64,000 nucleotides of DNA from Pontibacter pamirensis (GTDB lineage: Bacteria > Bacteroidota > Bacteroidia > Cytophagales > Hymenobacteraceae). The stretch is from assembly GCF_010015475.1 (NCBI RefSeq), contig NZ_SSNI01000011.1:62001-126000 (forward strand). The letters run 5' to 3'. The translations under genes were made by a program, and so were the position numbers. This document shows, piece after piece, positions 9,307 to 18,332 of the stretch. How positions within the stretch are numbered: position 1 is the first letter of the stretch; each line of letters opens with the position of its first letter. The notes under the pieces are model-generated. The model was not told the DNA's origin. It ran no database searches and worked only from the letters and a program-made list of their open reading frames with translations.

Positions 9307-10200
9307 TTATCTAACCCTGGCGCCGCCAAACATTAATTTAAAGAACTCGAACACTAGTATAAAGTACAAGTAGATGTTTACAGTAGTAACTTTAGCCTTA
9401 TCTACAAGAGGAACATTTTTTTCGTTAAGAAGCAAACTCCATGTCTTGTTGATCACCAGAACATAAAACAGATAAGGAATATAGAGTATATTTTTGATTA
9501 TACTTTTAAAATTCAGGTTAAACTCTTTTTTCCCTCCAAATTCTCTCCGCCTCTGGTTCGTGAATTCTTTAAAAGTAGCTCTGGCTGGATGTCCAATCTT
9601 CACGTTATCAGCGTAGAATAAGTTAAACCCATGTGTATTCGCTCTTCTGTTCCAGCCAATATCATCACCTGACTTCTTACTTGCATCAAACTTACCCACC
9701 TTGTCAAACAGCTCTCTTCTTGCAAAAAAATTTGCCGTAACCGACCCCTTCAGGACCTCTACTGTTTTCTTTTGGTTAAAGCTATAGATGCTTTCGTATA
9801 GCTCAATCCAAGTCTTTTTTGAAGCATTCTGATAAAACAGTTCAATTTTACCTCCTAATCTATCGACATTCCCTGTGCTAAACCTTTCCACTGCGTTTGT
9901 TATCCAATCTGAATGAGGAACACAGTCTGCATCAGTAAAACCAATAATTTCTCCTTTAGCAACCTCCAAACCAGCATTTCTGGCAGCATAAGAGCCTGCC
10001 TTGCCCTCTGATAGTATACTCATGTTACGAGGCAAATAGTAATTGGCGGGCACCTGATCATTCGGATCGTTGTTTACAATAATAACTTCGAAGAATTCTT
10101 TTGGGTATGTCTGATTATCAAGCGCCTTAATGCAAAGCGCTAACCTGCTCCAATCATGATAGGTTGGGATAATAATTGAAACGAAAGAATTTGATTTCAT
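9307..10200 (-). CDS. Glycosyltransferase family 2 (GT-A fold)
   Basis: 297 residues. It opens with VSIIIPTYHDWSRLALCI, followed by EVIIVNNDP, SYAARNAGLEVAKGEIIGF and TDADC, the last being the metal-binding DxD motif. A GDDIGWNRRA segment near 200 fits the catalytic-base/acceptor loop. The C-terminal quarter contains a hydrophobic stretch (ILYIPYLFYVLVI) that may anchor it to the membrane. It is a member of the EPS assembly operon between wzx and the GT4 gene; the donor and linkage are unknown. Confidence 0.85.
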   Translation of the reverse strand: MKSNSFVSIIIPTYHDWSRLALCIKALDNQTYPKEFFEVIIVNNDPNDQVPANYYLPRNMSILSEGKAGSYAARNAGLEVAKGEIIGFTDADCVPHSDWITNAVERFSTGNVDRLGGKIELFYQNASKKTWIELYESIYSFNQKKTVEVLKGSVTANFFARRELFDKVGKFDASKKSGDDIGWNRRANTHGFNLFYADNVKIGHPARATFKEFTNQRRREFGGKKEFNLNFKSIIKNILYIPYLFYVLVINKTWSLLLNEKNVPLVDKAKVTTVNIYLYFILVFEFFKLMFGGARVR

Positions 10201-10258
10201 GATAGTATTTTTAACACTTATTTAAAGTTGTTTCTCCTAAAAGTGTTTCTGCGAAAAG

Positions 10259-11722
10259 CTAATTAGGTACTACTCGGCGTGTTTTGAATTCTTTAAGCTC
10301 CTTCAGTCTTAGATTAAGTTCTGACCTCATCATCAACCAGACAACACAACAGTAGCTGATGGCTAAGCCCACTGTACATATCAAGTAATGTAACTTTAAA
10401 TTATAGAGCAGAATAGTCACAGCAAATGCTATCGTACTTGCTACTAATGGGGTAGCCATAGTAAACAGCAAGTCTTTTAAAGAAACGTCTACTAACTTTT
10501 TCAGGTAGTATTGTGCAACAACTACTTCCAAGGCTTTATTAAGAACATATGCCCATGCAGCCCCTACAATACCATTCCAGTAAATTCCCAAGGTAATCAA
10601 GGGTACATAAAAAAAGACAGCTTTAGAAAATTGAATTTTCATTTCTAGTCTTGAATGACCCAATCCTCTTATCAATGACGCATGGCTGTTCACCAACATA
10701 TGCACCATAACTGATAGGGCTAAAATTTTTAAAGGCATAATTGCATCACTCCACTTGTCACCAAAGAAGTCATATACAAAAGGTTCCCCAAGCACAATCA
10801 AGAAAACCATCACTGGATATATGCAAACGCTGTTATATTTTACTACTTTCAGATAATACCTCTTAAGCAGCACAAGGTCATCCTGCTTTTGCCCATACAC
10901 AGGGTACATAACTTTTCCTATCATACCCATAATCTGGCTTCTGAAAGTGTCTGTGAGCACAAAAGCCAAAGTATACGTGCCTAAAGCATACGCACTCATC
11001 AGTTTGCCTATCAACAGGTAATCTACTTTTGATATTAAGTTGTTAAAGAAATTTGTACCTGTAGTGTAAACTCCAAACCCGAAGATATCAACGAATGACT
11101 GCTTATCCCAAACAAGCTTTGGGTACCATTTTGTAGCGTTAAAGTATAACGGCAGAGCTACAAAATATGCAGCAACGGAGTTAAACACTAATGCCCAAAC
11201 TCCTGCTCCCATATATGCCATCACCAAAGCAACAACTCCTGAAAAGACAGTTGAAACATTATTGATGAAAGCCAGCCTTTTAAAATCCATCTGTTTTGTG
11301 AGCCTGGCACTATGAACCAAGCTAATTGCACTTGGAAGCACCCCCAGGCTTAATACAGGAACTATTTCACGAAGCATTGGCTCTTTGTAGAAAGCTGCCG
11401 CCAATGGTGCAACAGCAAAGAAAATGAGCAGAAAAATACCTGTTGACCAGACGAGCCCTGTCCAGAATGCTGTATGATAATGCTCCTCTGTTAAATGTTC
11501 TTCTTTCCGCTGAACAAGAGCAGCCCCTATTCCTATTTCGTTAAATATTTGAATAAAGCTAATAAAGACTGTCGCCATACCCACTAATCCAAATTGGCTT
11601 GGAAATAATAGTTTGGCTAATATAAGCCTGATAGCAAAGCCAAACCCTCTGCTTATGACAAGCTGAATAGAACTCCAGATTATACCGCTGATGACTTTGC
11701 CTTTTATATGAGGTACTCCCAT
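10259..11722 (-). CDS. Polysaccharide flippase, Wzx/WzxC-like (MOP superfamily)
   Basis: 487 residues with about fourteen membrane segments. The start (GKVISGIIWSSIQLVISRGFG, then RLILAKLLFPSQFGLVGMA) is the typical N-terminus of the lipopolysaccharide biosynthesis WzxC/RfbX-type flippases. It should move undecaprenyl-linked repeat units across the inner membrane to the Wzy polymerase. It lies between wzc (162 bases upstream) and the GT2 gene (58 bases downstream). The length is normal for the family. Confidence 0.88.
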   Translation of the reverse strand: MGVPHIKGKVISGIIWSSIQLVISRGFGFAIRLILAKLLFPSQFGLVGMATVFISFIQIFNEIGIGAALVQRKEEHLTEEHYHTAFWTGLVWSTGIFLLIFFAVAPLAAAFYKEPMLREIVPVLSLGVLPSAISLVHSARLTKQMDFKRLAFINNVSTVFSGVVALVMAYMGAGVWALVFNSVAAYFVALPLYFNATKWYPKLVWDKQSFVDIFGFGVYTTGTNFFNNLISKVDYLLIGKLMSAYALGTYTLAFVLTDTFRSQIMGMIGKVMYPVYGQKQDDLVLLKRYYLKVVKYNSVCIYPVMVFLIVLGEPFVYDFFGDKWSDAIMPLKILALSVMVHMLVNSHASLIRGLGHSRLEMKIQFSKAVFFYVPLITLGIYWNGIVGAAWAYVLNKALEVVVAQYYLKKLVDVSLKDLLFTMATPLVASTIAFAVTILLYNLKLHYLICTVGLAISYCCVVWLMMRSELNLRLKELKEFKTRRVVPN

Positions 11723-11884
11723 TAAAGTGAAGAAGACAGATAAAATAAAAATTAATGTAATCTAATAGAAACAGAAATAAGTGCTGAGGCATTTAGTATA
11801 TGCCTTTTATACTGACGCAGAGACAGTACTGTATTCGAAGTCTTAGTCAGTTATGGCACATGATGGATTTCGCACTATACTTTT

Positions 11885-14257
11885 TTATACAGCTACCTCG
11901 TTTTTGATTTTATCATTCCACCCTGTCTCATGCCCCTGATCACCATATCCGTAGCCATAGCCGTAGCCATAACCGTTCTGCTTTTTGGCATCGTTTAACA
12001 CGATCATTGGATGTTTTAACTTTCTGTTTCTATAAATATCATCGATGATTTTCACCTGATCCTTTGCCGTCTTATTATACCTCACGACATAAATACTAGA
12101 ATCAATGTAAGGAGCTAATGCCAGCGCGTCTGCTACCTGTCCAACAGGCGCTGTATCAATAATGACATAATCAAATACTTCCTTTAATTCATCAATTAAA
12201 GTCCCTACTCTAGGGTGCAACATTATCTGTGAAGGATTAGGAGGAATAGGTCCGGAGCCAATCATGTAAAGATCAGGCATATCCTGAGAAGGAACTATAA
12301 TTTCATCGATGGAAGAGTTTTCTGAAATTAGGTAATTAGTAACTCCTTTGTCGTTCGGTAAGCCTAAGCTTTTCATCAGGGATGGTTTTCTAAGGTCAAA
12401 AGACAGCAGAACAACTCTCTTACCAGTAAGTACCAGGCTGGCACCCAGGTTTATACAAAAGAAAGTTTTACCTTCACCACTCATGCTCGAGGTGACCAAT
12501 ATTACTTTATTCTCACTTCCAACAGTAGCAAACTGCAGGTTTGCCCGAATTAGCCAGAACAGTTCGGCAACAGGGCTTCTATTCTTTTTAGTTACAACTA
12601 TTGCCTCCCTTTTGCTGTTATGAGAAATCTCACCCAGAATTGGGGTCTCCGTTAAATTCTCTACGTCTGTCTTCAACTGTATCTTATCATTCATCAGGTC
12701 TTTGATATGGATAGTGGCTATGGGCAGGCCTATACCCAATAAGAAGGCTAAAACGAAGATTAGTTGCCTCCGCGGCAGCGCAGGCTCCTCATCAACCATA
12801 GCTTCATCTAAAACTTTGGCGTTTTGTATGTTAGCAGCCAATGACATGGCAGATTCTTCACGCTTTTGCAGAAGGTAGAGGTATAAACCTTCTTTCGTAC
12901 CTTGCTGTCTGTTTATCTGCAGCAGCTCTCGCTCAATAGAAGGCACCTGTTGCTTTTTGGACTCGACCTGCGCATAGCTCCTTTGCAGATTGTCTCTTGT
13001 AATGATCAGTCCCCTTTTAATATTCCTCAGATTCTCCACTATATTAACCTGAAGATTTGCTAGCTGTTCGTTCGTATTTTCAACGAGCGGGTGACTCGCT
13101 TGCATGGTTCGTAAAAAGTTTTGACGCTCCAGCTGCAGTTCATTAAACTTCTTAATAAGAACAAGTAATGTCGGGTCCTGGATATTAAGCGAACTTGGCA
13201 CCAGTTCATACTTGTTTTCATTATTGGTTAAGTAGCTTTCTATTGTCTCTAAAACATCTATTTGCACGTTCCAGTCAGACAACTGCTTGTTGTAATCAGT
13301 TGACTTCTCTAAATAAAGCCTAGCCTCCGAACTAACATCTGTAACTTCATATTGGCGTTTATAATTTTCAACGTTTTCTTCCACATCAGTCAGTTCGCCA
13401 ATCAAATACTTCAGCCGCCCATCTAAGAACTGCAGGTTATTTGCCGCTATGGCCTTCTTTTCACTAATAGCTTCATCGTTATACAGCTCTATCAGCGTAC
13501 TCATGATATCTAACCCTTTCTCAGGAACGGCATCATAAAGCCTCAACATGACTACGCTGGCATTTTCATTCGTTGGAAACACTTCCAACTTATTATTGTA
13601 ATCAATTCCTAATTGCTTAACATCATTGAATTGAACTATGATCTTTTTGTGGTCATCAAGTAAGCTATCTGGAGCAGCAACCACAGTAAATGTACCGTAT
13701 GTAGCCTCTATTTTTTGACCAAACTTGTGAGATGTCACATTTTGATCATTCTCCAGCTCAAAGCTGTTCCCATCTTGTACACGTATTGTTATTGTTTTCT
13801 CAAATGCGGAAGGATTGAGTTGATTTACGATAACTCTGATCGGGAGATGTTCCCCGTATATTTCCTCATTCACAAACTGCCCTTCAACAAAATAGGTTGT
13901 TTCCATAGCCAGTTCTTCCATAACCCGCTGCATTATGCCTCTTGATTTAAGGACCTCGATTTCATTATCAAGATTCTGACTGTAATTTGTCATCTCGATA
14001 TCCCCGAAATCAGTACTTATAGGGGCGTCCTTCTTCTTGTCGTCCTTTATCAAAAGAGTACTAGTAACTAAGTACATGGGTGTGGAATACAACAAAAACA
14101 GAAAAGCTCCGCCCAAGCACAGAAACAAAGCACCTATAAACAGGTACCAGTGCCTCATGTATTTTAACAGAATTTTTTTCAAGTCAATAGTTTCCGCTTC
14201 TAAAGAACGAATGTCTTTCTCTATCATAGCTTTATATTGTTCTATAAAAGTCTCCAA
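11885..14257 (-). CDS. wzc: Polysaccharide co-polymerase and tyrosine autokinase, Wzc-like
   Basis: 790 residues. TM1 is at about 37-57 and TM2 at about 493-513, with a long periplasmic Wzz domain containing coiled coil (about 255-450) between them. The cytoplasmic BY-kinase domain has Walker A GEGKT (594-598), a Walker A' region VVLLSFDLRKP and Walker B DYVIID (696-701). The Walker A' motif keeps only the second of its two usual Asp residues. The C-terminal tyrosine cluster is a run of Y-G repeats at 762-772. In Wzc proteins, phosphorylation of this cluster controls chain length and export together with Wza. The start overlaps the wza end by 16 bases, which indicates translational coupling. 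Confidence 0.9.
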   Translation of the reverse strand: METFIEQYKAMIEKDIRSLEAETIDLKKILLKYMRHWYLFIGALFLCLGGAFLFLLYSTPMYLVTSTLLIKDDKKKDAPISTDFGDIEMTNYSQNLDNEIEVLKSRGIMQRVMEELAMETTYFVEGQFVNEEIYGEHLPIRVIVNQLNPSAFEKTITIRVQDGNSFELENDQNVTSHKFGQKIEATYGTFTVVAAPDSLLDDHKKIIVQFNDVKQLGIDYNNKLEVFPTNENASVVMLRLYDAVPEKGLDIMSTLIELYNDEAISEKKAIAANNLQFLDGRLKYLIGELTDVEENVENYKRQYEVTDVSSEARLYLEKSTDYNKQLSDWNVQIDVLETIESYLTNNENKYELVPSSLNIQDPTLLVLIKKFNELQLERQNFLRTMQASHPLVENTNEQLANLQVNIVENLRNIKRGLIITRDNLQRSYAQVESKKQQVPSIERELLQINRQQGTKEGLYLYLLQKREESAMSLAANIQNAKVLDEAMVDEEPALPRRQLIFVLAFLLGIGLPIATIHIKDLMNDKIQLKTDVENLTETPILGEISHNSKREAIVVTKKNRSPVAELFWLIRANLQFATVGSENKVILVTSSMSGEGKTFFCINLGASLVLTGKRVVLLSFDLRKPSLMKSLGLPNDKGVTNYLISENSSIDEIIVPSQDMPDLYMIGSGPIPPNPSQIMLHPRVGTLIDELKEVFDYVIIDTAPVGQVADALALAPYIDSSIYVVRYNKTAKDQVKIIDDIYRNRKLKHPMIVLNDAKKQNGYGYGYGYGYGDQGHETGWNDKIKNEVAV
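11944..11975 (-). repeat. Short tandem repeat encoding the Tyr-Gly tail of Wzc
   Basis: Near-perfect copies of a 6/12-base unit (CCATAG/CCGTAG on the plus strand) encode GYGYGYGYGYG at residues 762-772 of the Wzc-like kinase. Such repeats can gain or lose units by slippage without breaking the frame, which would change the number of phosphorylatable tyrosines. Confidence 0.7.
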
Positions 14258-15012
14258 AGAATAAGTGAAACAGTTGAGGTGGCAGCCAAGAATATTGAGA
14301 TAAAGCGTGTATCAATAGTCGACTGAGCAACCTTAGCACCATTCGGCTCTACATAGATCACATCGTTCTGCTGCAGGTAAAAGTCGGGTGAGTTAAGAAT
14401 TTCCTTTTTACTGAGGTCAATTCTATCTATACTCCTAACCCCTCCTCTCTCACGTATAAGCAGCACTCTTTCCCTCCTTCCAAAAGAAGTCATGTCGCCG
14501 GCCATACCTAGTGCCTCCAGTACATTTATTTTTTCCGATTGAATAGTGAATGTAGATGGGTTTTTCACCTCACCGAGAACTGTTATTCTAAAATTCAGAT
14601 ACCGTATGTTAACAGTAGGTTCTTTCAGGTATTCCTGCAGCCTCCGGTTCAGCATCTCCTGGGCTTCCCGCTTAGTCATACCGCCTAAGTTGATTTTTCC
14701 TAATACCGGAAACTCAATGAACCCGTCTCTATCTACTAAATAGCCATCGTTGATGTTGGCCGATGCTACGTCAGAGGATCTAGTACTTGCCGTAGTAAAA
14801 ACAGTTTTATTGAACAAAGCATTTCCCTCTGGGCTCAGGCTGCTTATGTTAATACTTAATAGGTCATCAGGCTGAATTCTAGGTTCCTTGAAATTGACGA
14901 TGTCTTCTTTATATCTTCCTTGCTCCCCAATATTGCTGAAATAAGCCAGGTTCCTTTTGCCGCAGGAAGAGAACGAAAGAAGAACTAACAGGTATAAAAT
15001 ATTTAATCTCAT
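14242..15012 (-). CDS. wza: Outer-membrane polysaccharide export lipoprotein, Wza-like
   Basis: 256 residues. The lipoprotein signal ends in SFSSC, so the cysteine at about residue 17 is probably lipidated. The polysaccharide export (poly_export) domain follows with IQPDDLLSINI, then SLBB-type segments VTVLGEVKNPSTF-like (ITVLGEVKNPSTF) and YLQQNDVIYVEP. A hydrophobic C-terminus (STIDTRFISIFLAATSTVSLIL) fits the last membrane-spanning helix seen in Wza proteins. It forms the export channel and works with the Wzc partner encoded directly downstream. It is the first gene after a 525-base gap, so it probably has its own promoter. Confidence 0.9.
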   Translation of the reverse strand: MRLNILYLLVLLSFSSCGKRNLAYFSNIGEQGRYKEDIVNFKEPRIQPDDLLSINISSLSPEGNALFNKTVFTTASTRSSDVASANINDGYLVDRDGFIEFPVLGKINLGGMTKREAQEMLNRRLQEYLKEPTVNIRYLNFRITVLGEVKNPSTFTIQSEKINVLEALGMAGDMTSFGRRERVLLIRERGGVRSIDRIDLSKKEILNSPDFYLQQNDVIYVEPNGAKVAQSTIDTRFISIFLAATSTVSLILWRLL

Positions 15013-15537
15013 CTTTGTTTAGCAGTAAATTCTAAGGGTTTAAGTTTATTAGCGTGTGTGCGAAAAGGGGTTTGTTGCCATTCAGGTAATTCGTTATGTG
15101 ACACCTCTACGTAAAAACGCTCAATTACACATAATTAATATTAAATAAATATTTAGAATAACACAATCCATTTCATGGATACTTGATTTCTGCTATAAGG
15201 TTTGTTCTTTTGCAGTTTTTATTTTAAAAAATTATATATGCATATATATTACTACTACTCACATCCTGCGGATTAATAAAAACCAAGTCTCAGCTATAAC
15301 AGATTTTTGTTTTAGAGCTGCCTGGGCGTGTAGCGATGTTGCAGCGCGATACCTTCCTCTAAGAAAAATTTCACCACTTATACCCATCAGGACTTTGCCC
15401 CATTTGTAAGTCAGACACTTTGTATTAGAAGGAATTTACGCTTGGCCTAGAGTATTTAAAAATGGCGCGGCGCACATCCCTCAGGCGGAGATGAATGCAA
15501 TGCCATCTTTAGTACCTAAGTAGGAAGCTACAAAGCA
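15013..15537. other. Intergenic region between wza and the GT4 gene
   Basis: The half nearest wza is AT-rich and should hold its promoter. The half nearest 15537 is less AT-rich and may contain decayed coding sequence, but I could not assign it to a family. Confidence 0.4.
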
Positions 15538-16740
15538 TCATTTTGATGATCTATGAACTTCCTCTAAAATCTTTAACATTTTACTTGCTAAGTAGTCTTT
15601 ATCGAAAAATCTTGTGGCAACGTTAAGTGCATTTGCCCTCATTTGTTGCATATCATCAAAGTTATCATGCATCCAGATTAGCTTGTTTGCCAACTGCTCC
15701 GGATCGTTGGGGTCAAGCGTAAAACCAACCTCATGCTCGTTTAAGAAGCTTTTCATCCAACCTTGTGTGTTTTGTATTACTGGCACCCCAGCTGCCAGCG
15801 ATTCAAAAAATTTGTTTGGAGAAGAAGTGTCTAAAACAGGAGTGCCTTTTAAAGGAACTAGTGACACAAATGCATGCTGCACATACCCCACCAGTTGATT
15901 TTTTGGCATCAGGCCGAGCCGAATGAAATTAGTTATACCTTCCTTTTTTGCTCTCTCCTCAAGTTCCTCACGCTGCTGCCCCTCACCGATCAGAAGTATT
16001 TTAATGTCTGACCTGCCCAACCTCTTCAACACTTTTGCACCTTCTAGCAACCAATTGGAGTTGTTAACCATTCCTATATTGCCAGTATATATGGCATACT
16101 TGCGGGGCTCAACTACCTTGTTTGGGCAAGGCACAAGTGTAGAAAAAAGCTTGATGTTTGCTGCGTTGGTAACATCATCAATCCTATCTATGTCGAATCT
16201 TCTCTGAATATCCTGTGTCATACCAGGAGATAGGGTAACGATGTAAGAAGAGGCTTTGTAACACAGCTTCTCAAACCAGTAACTTATCTTCTTCATTAAC
16301 GGGTTGCGGATTACACCTAACTCTATAGCTCCTTCAGGCCAAAGGTCTCTTGTCTCAAAAACGAGCTTTCTACCTCTTATATAGTGCGCTAACAAGCCTG
16401 GTAAACCAACTGTAATTGGCCCGGACGAGGCAATTACAACGTCTGCCTTCAAAGTAAGTGCAAAGTAGGAAGACAGTATACTGTACAGTATGAATGTCCA
16501 GATCCTCTTGTAGAAGGACTGCTTGTTGTCAATCACCACATTCAGGACTTTTACATGTATACCCTCAAAGTACTGGTCCTCTATTAGTTTTGTAGCAGTT
16601 AGGTCAGACTTACTGTATATGCTTGACACTACGGTTACCTCATGCCCTTGCTCTACCCAATCTTTGGCAAACTCATAAACACGAGTACCCCAAGCCCCTT
16701 TTGGTGTCGAAAAATACTGGTAGAAGTAGACTATTTTCAT
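15538..16740 (-). CDS. Glycosyltransferase family 4, WcaI/WbuB-like
   Basis: 400 residues. The N-terminal domain begins MKIVYFYQYFSTPKGAWGTR and continues with HEVTVVSSIYSKS, as in the WcaI/WbuB group of amino-sugar transferases in capsule and O-antigen loci. The C-terminal donor domain has YTGNIGMVNNS, LLIGEGQQREELEE and KFFESLAAGVPVIQN. By this resemblance it may transfer an N-acetyl-hexosamine (for example a FucNAc- or ManNAc-type sugar), consistent with the WecB gene in the same operon; that is inference. It lies 11 bases after the heparinase-like gene. Confidence 0.82.
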   Translation of the reverse strand: MKIVYFYQYFSTPKGAWGTRVYEFAKDWVEQGHEVTVVSSIYSKSDLTATKLIEDQYFEGIHVKVLNVVIDNKQSFYKRIWTFILYSILSSYFALTLKADVVIASSGPITVGLPGLLAHYIRGRKLVFETRDLWPEGAIELGVIRNPLMKKISYWFEKLCYKASSYIVTLSPGMTQDIQRRFDIDRIDDVTNAANIKLFSTLVPCPNKVVEPRKYAIYTGNIGMVNNSNWLLEGAKVLKRLGRSDIKILLIGEGQQREELEERAKKEGITNFIRLGLMPKNQLVGYVQHAFVSLVPLKGTPVLDTSSPNKFFESLAAGVPVIQNTQGWMKSFLNEHEVGFTLDPNDPEQLANKLIWMHDNFDDMQQMRANALNVATRFFDKDYLASKMLKILEEVHRSSK

Positions 16741-16751
16741 ACAGACTCTTT

Positions 16752-18332
16752 TTAGGTAAGTTCTATTTGTGTATTGAGTTTATCTTCAAAAATTACTTTT
16801 AGTACTGTGGCAGGTATACGAGTGTTGAAACCGGAGGAAAAATTATAGGTAGCCGTTTCAACTCGAAGTCCGTTAAGAAAATTCATCATACCTACATTAT
16901 CCAAGTACACTGTATTGCCTTCAACTTGGCAAGCCACGTTGGGGTGCAAGTGGAACAAAGCCACAGCCTCAGTTTGCGCTCTTCCTGCAATTTCATCAAC
17001 AATTATTACACTAGTGTTATCAAATGAAAAACTTCTACTGTGCCGGACACCAAATCTTTTTGAATAGCCATCATGCTCAGCTTTAAGCTCATTCTCTGAT
17101 TCGCTTAGTATTGTAACCTGCGCTCTATCACCTACCCTGAAACTTCCCCACACTTCTGACTGGCTGGTATTGTTCACAACAACTGTATTATGTGCCGCAG
17201 TTGATCTCTCATAAGAACGTACTGCATCTGCTTCATAAGTAGAGGTACCTGCCTCAACAAAAACAGGAGCACCCTTATAGTGGAGGATAAAGGACAAGGC
17301 ATCTGCGTGCCCATGTCCAGCCTGGTATTCAGGACCGATATCTGCCACATCAACGACGCACTCATAGCTCCCCCGCTCAAACTTTCTGTATCCTGACTCA
17401 GACAAGGCTAATGCTGAAGCTGTGTTGAGCTTTAAATTAGCGGCATAGTCTATAAGTGACTTTGTGTCATAAGTTATAAACGGGGCGCTATCGTTTAAAT
17501 ATGGTATCTCGTTGCTACTAAACGTTATACTTCTAAGCCAGCCAAGCATCAAAGTGGCTTTCCTGCATATATAATCAAAAAAGGCCTCCTCTCTTCTGTC
17601 ATATGCCTGGTACCAATCAATTAGCTCCAACAGACGATACAGTATTATTTGATGGTACATGGGGCTCAGTTCATAATGCCCGCCATCGTTCAGTACTTGT
17701 TCCTTTAACTGTTCAGTAAGTATTTTACATCCTGCTTCTATCCATTCATCGTGGTCAAAGAAAGCTCCGCCCATGAGCAAAGCAAAAGCATTCTCCAACA
17801 CATGGTTGGCAAGAAGGTGGTACTCAATCCTGCCTGAAAGAAAACTTACTTCTGCCTGTAAAGCAGTGAGTAGTTCTCTGTCGTGAATATGATGCCGGCA
17901 AATCAGCCGTATCGTATTCATAACTCTTATTGAAACAGGATAAGGCTCTAGTATGATAGTATTGTTGTTTAAACTATCGTGCAGGTTAGCCAGCCACTGC
18001 AGTCGGGTAGCCAAAGGAATTTCTTCCTGTAACAGGTAATAACCGTACTGCAGGTTGTAATTCCATAACTTCCCATGATTTGCGTAGGACCAGTCAATAC
18101 CTTGGCTGAAGTTTACTTCTTTGTTTAAAAAATTAAATTGCCCAATACCAGTTGCACATGAGGGCGCTGGAAGATAATCTGAAAACAGCAACGCTTTCGT
18201 TTGCGCTAAACTTCCCTTATCAGCATAAGCCAACAAAGGCTTAACCTTTAGTAAGCGGTAAATTACCTGATAAACTACCTGCCTTATTCTTAAGTGACGA
18301 ACGGTATTAAAGTACAGAGACAGTTTCTTCAC
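16752..18332 (-). CDS. Heparinase II/III-family (alginate-lyase-like) protein
   Basis: 526 residues. The N-terminal (alpha/alpha) part has WNYNLQYGYYLL, YPVSIRVMNTIRL and NHVLENAFALLMGGAFF, and a beta-sheet domain contains GHGHADALSFILHYKG and FVEAGTSTYE. Both are signatures of heparinase II/III-like polysaccharide lyases found in many bacterial EPS loci. No signal peptide is clear, although lyases of this group act on polymer in the periplasm. The start overlaps wecB by 26 bases, so the two are translationally coupled. The likely role is to cleave or edit a uronic-acid- or amino-sugar-containing EPS; the substrate is unknown. Confidence 0.85.
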   Translation of the reverse strand: MKKLSLYFNTVRHLRIRQVVYQVIYRLLKVKPLLAYADKGSLAQTKALLFSDYLPAPSCATGIGQFNFLNKEVNFSQGIDWSYANHGKLWNYNLQYGYYLLQEEIPLATRLQWLANLHDSLNNNTIILEPYPVSIRVMNTIRLICRHHIHDRELLTALQAEVSFLSGRIEYHLLANHVLENAFALLMGGAFFDHDEWIEAGCKILTEQLKEQVLNDGGHYELSPMYHQIILYRLLELIDWYQAYDRREEAFFDYICRKATLMLGWLRSITFSSNEIPYLNDSAPFITYDTKSLIDYAANLKLNTASALALSESGYRKFERGSYECVVDVADIGPEYQAGHGHADALSFILHYKGAPVFVEAGTSTYEADAVRSYERSTAAHNTVVVNNTSQSEVWGSFRVGDRAQVTILSESENELKAEHDGYSKRFGVRHSRSFSFDNTSVIIVDEIAGRAQTEAVALFHLHPNVACQVEGNTVYLDNVGMMNFLNGLRVETATYNFSSGFNTRIPATVLKVIFEDKLNTQIELT

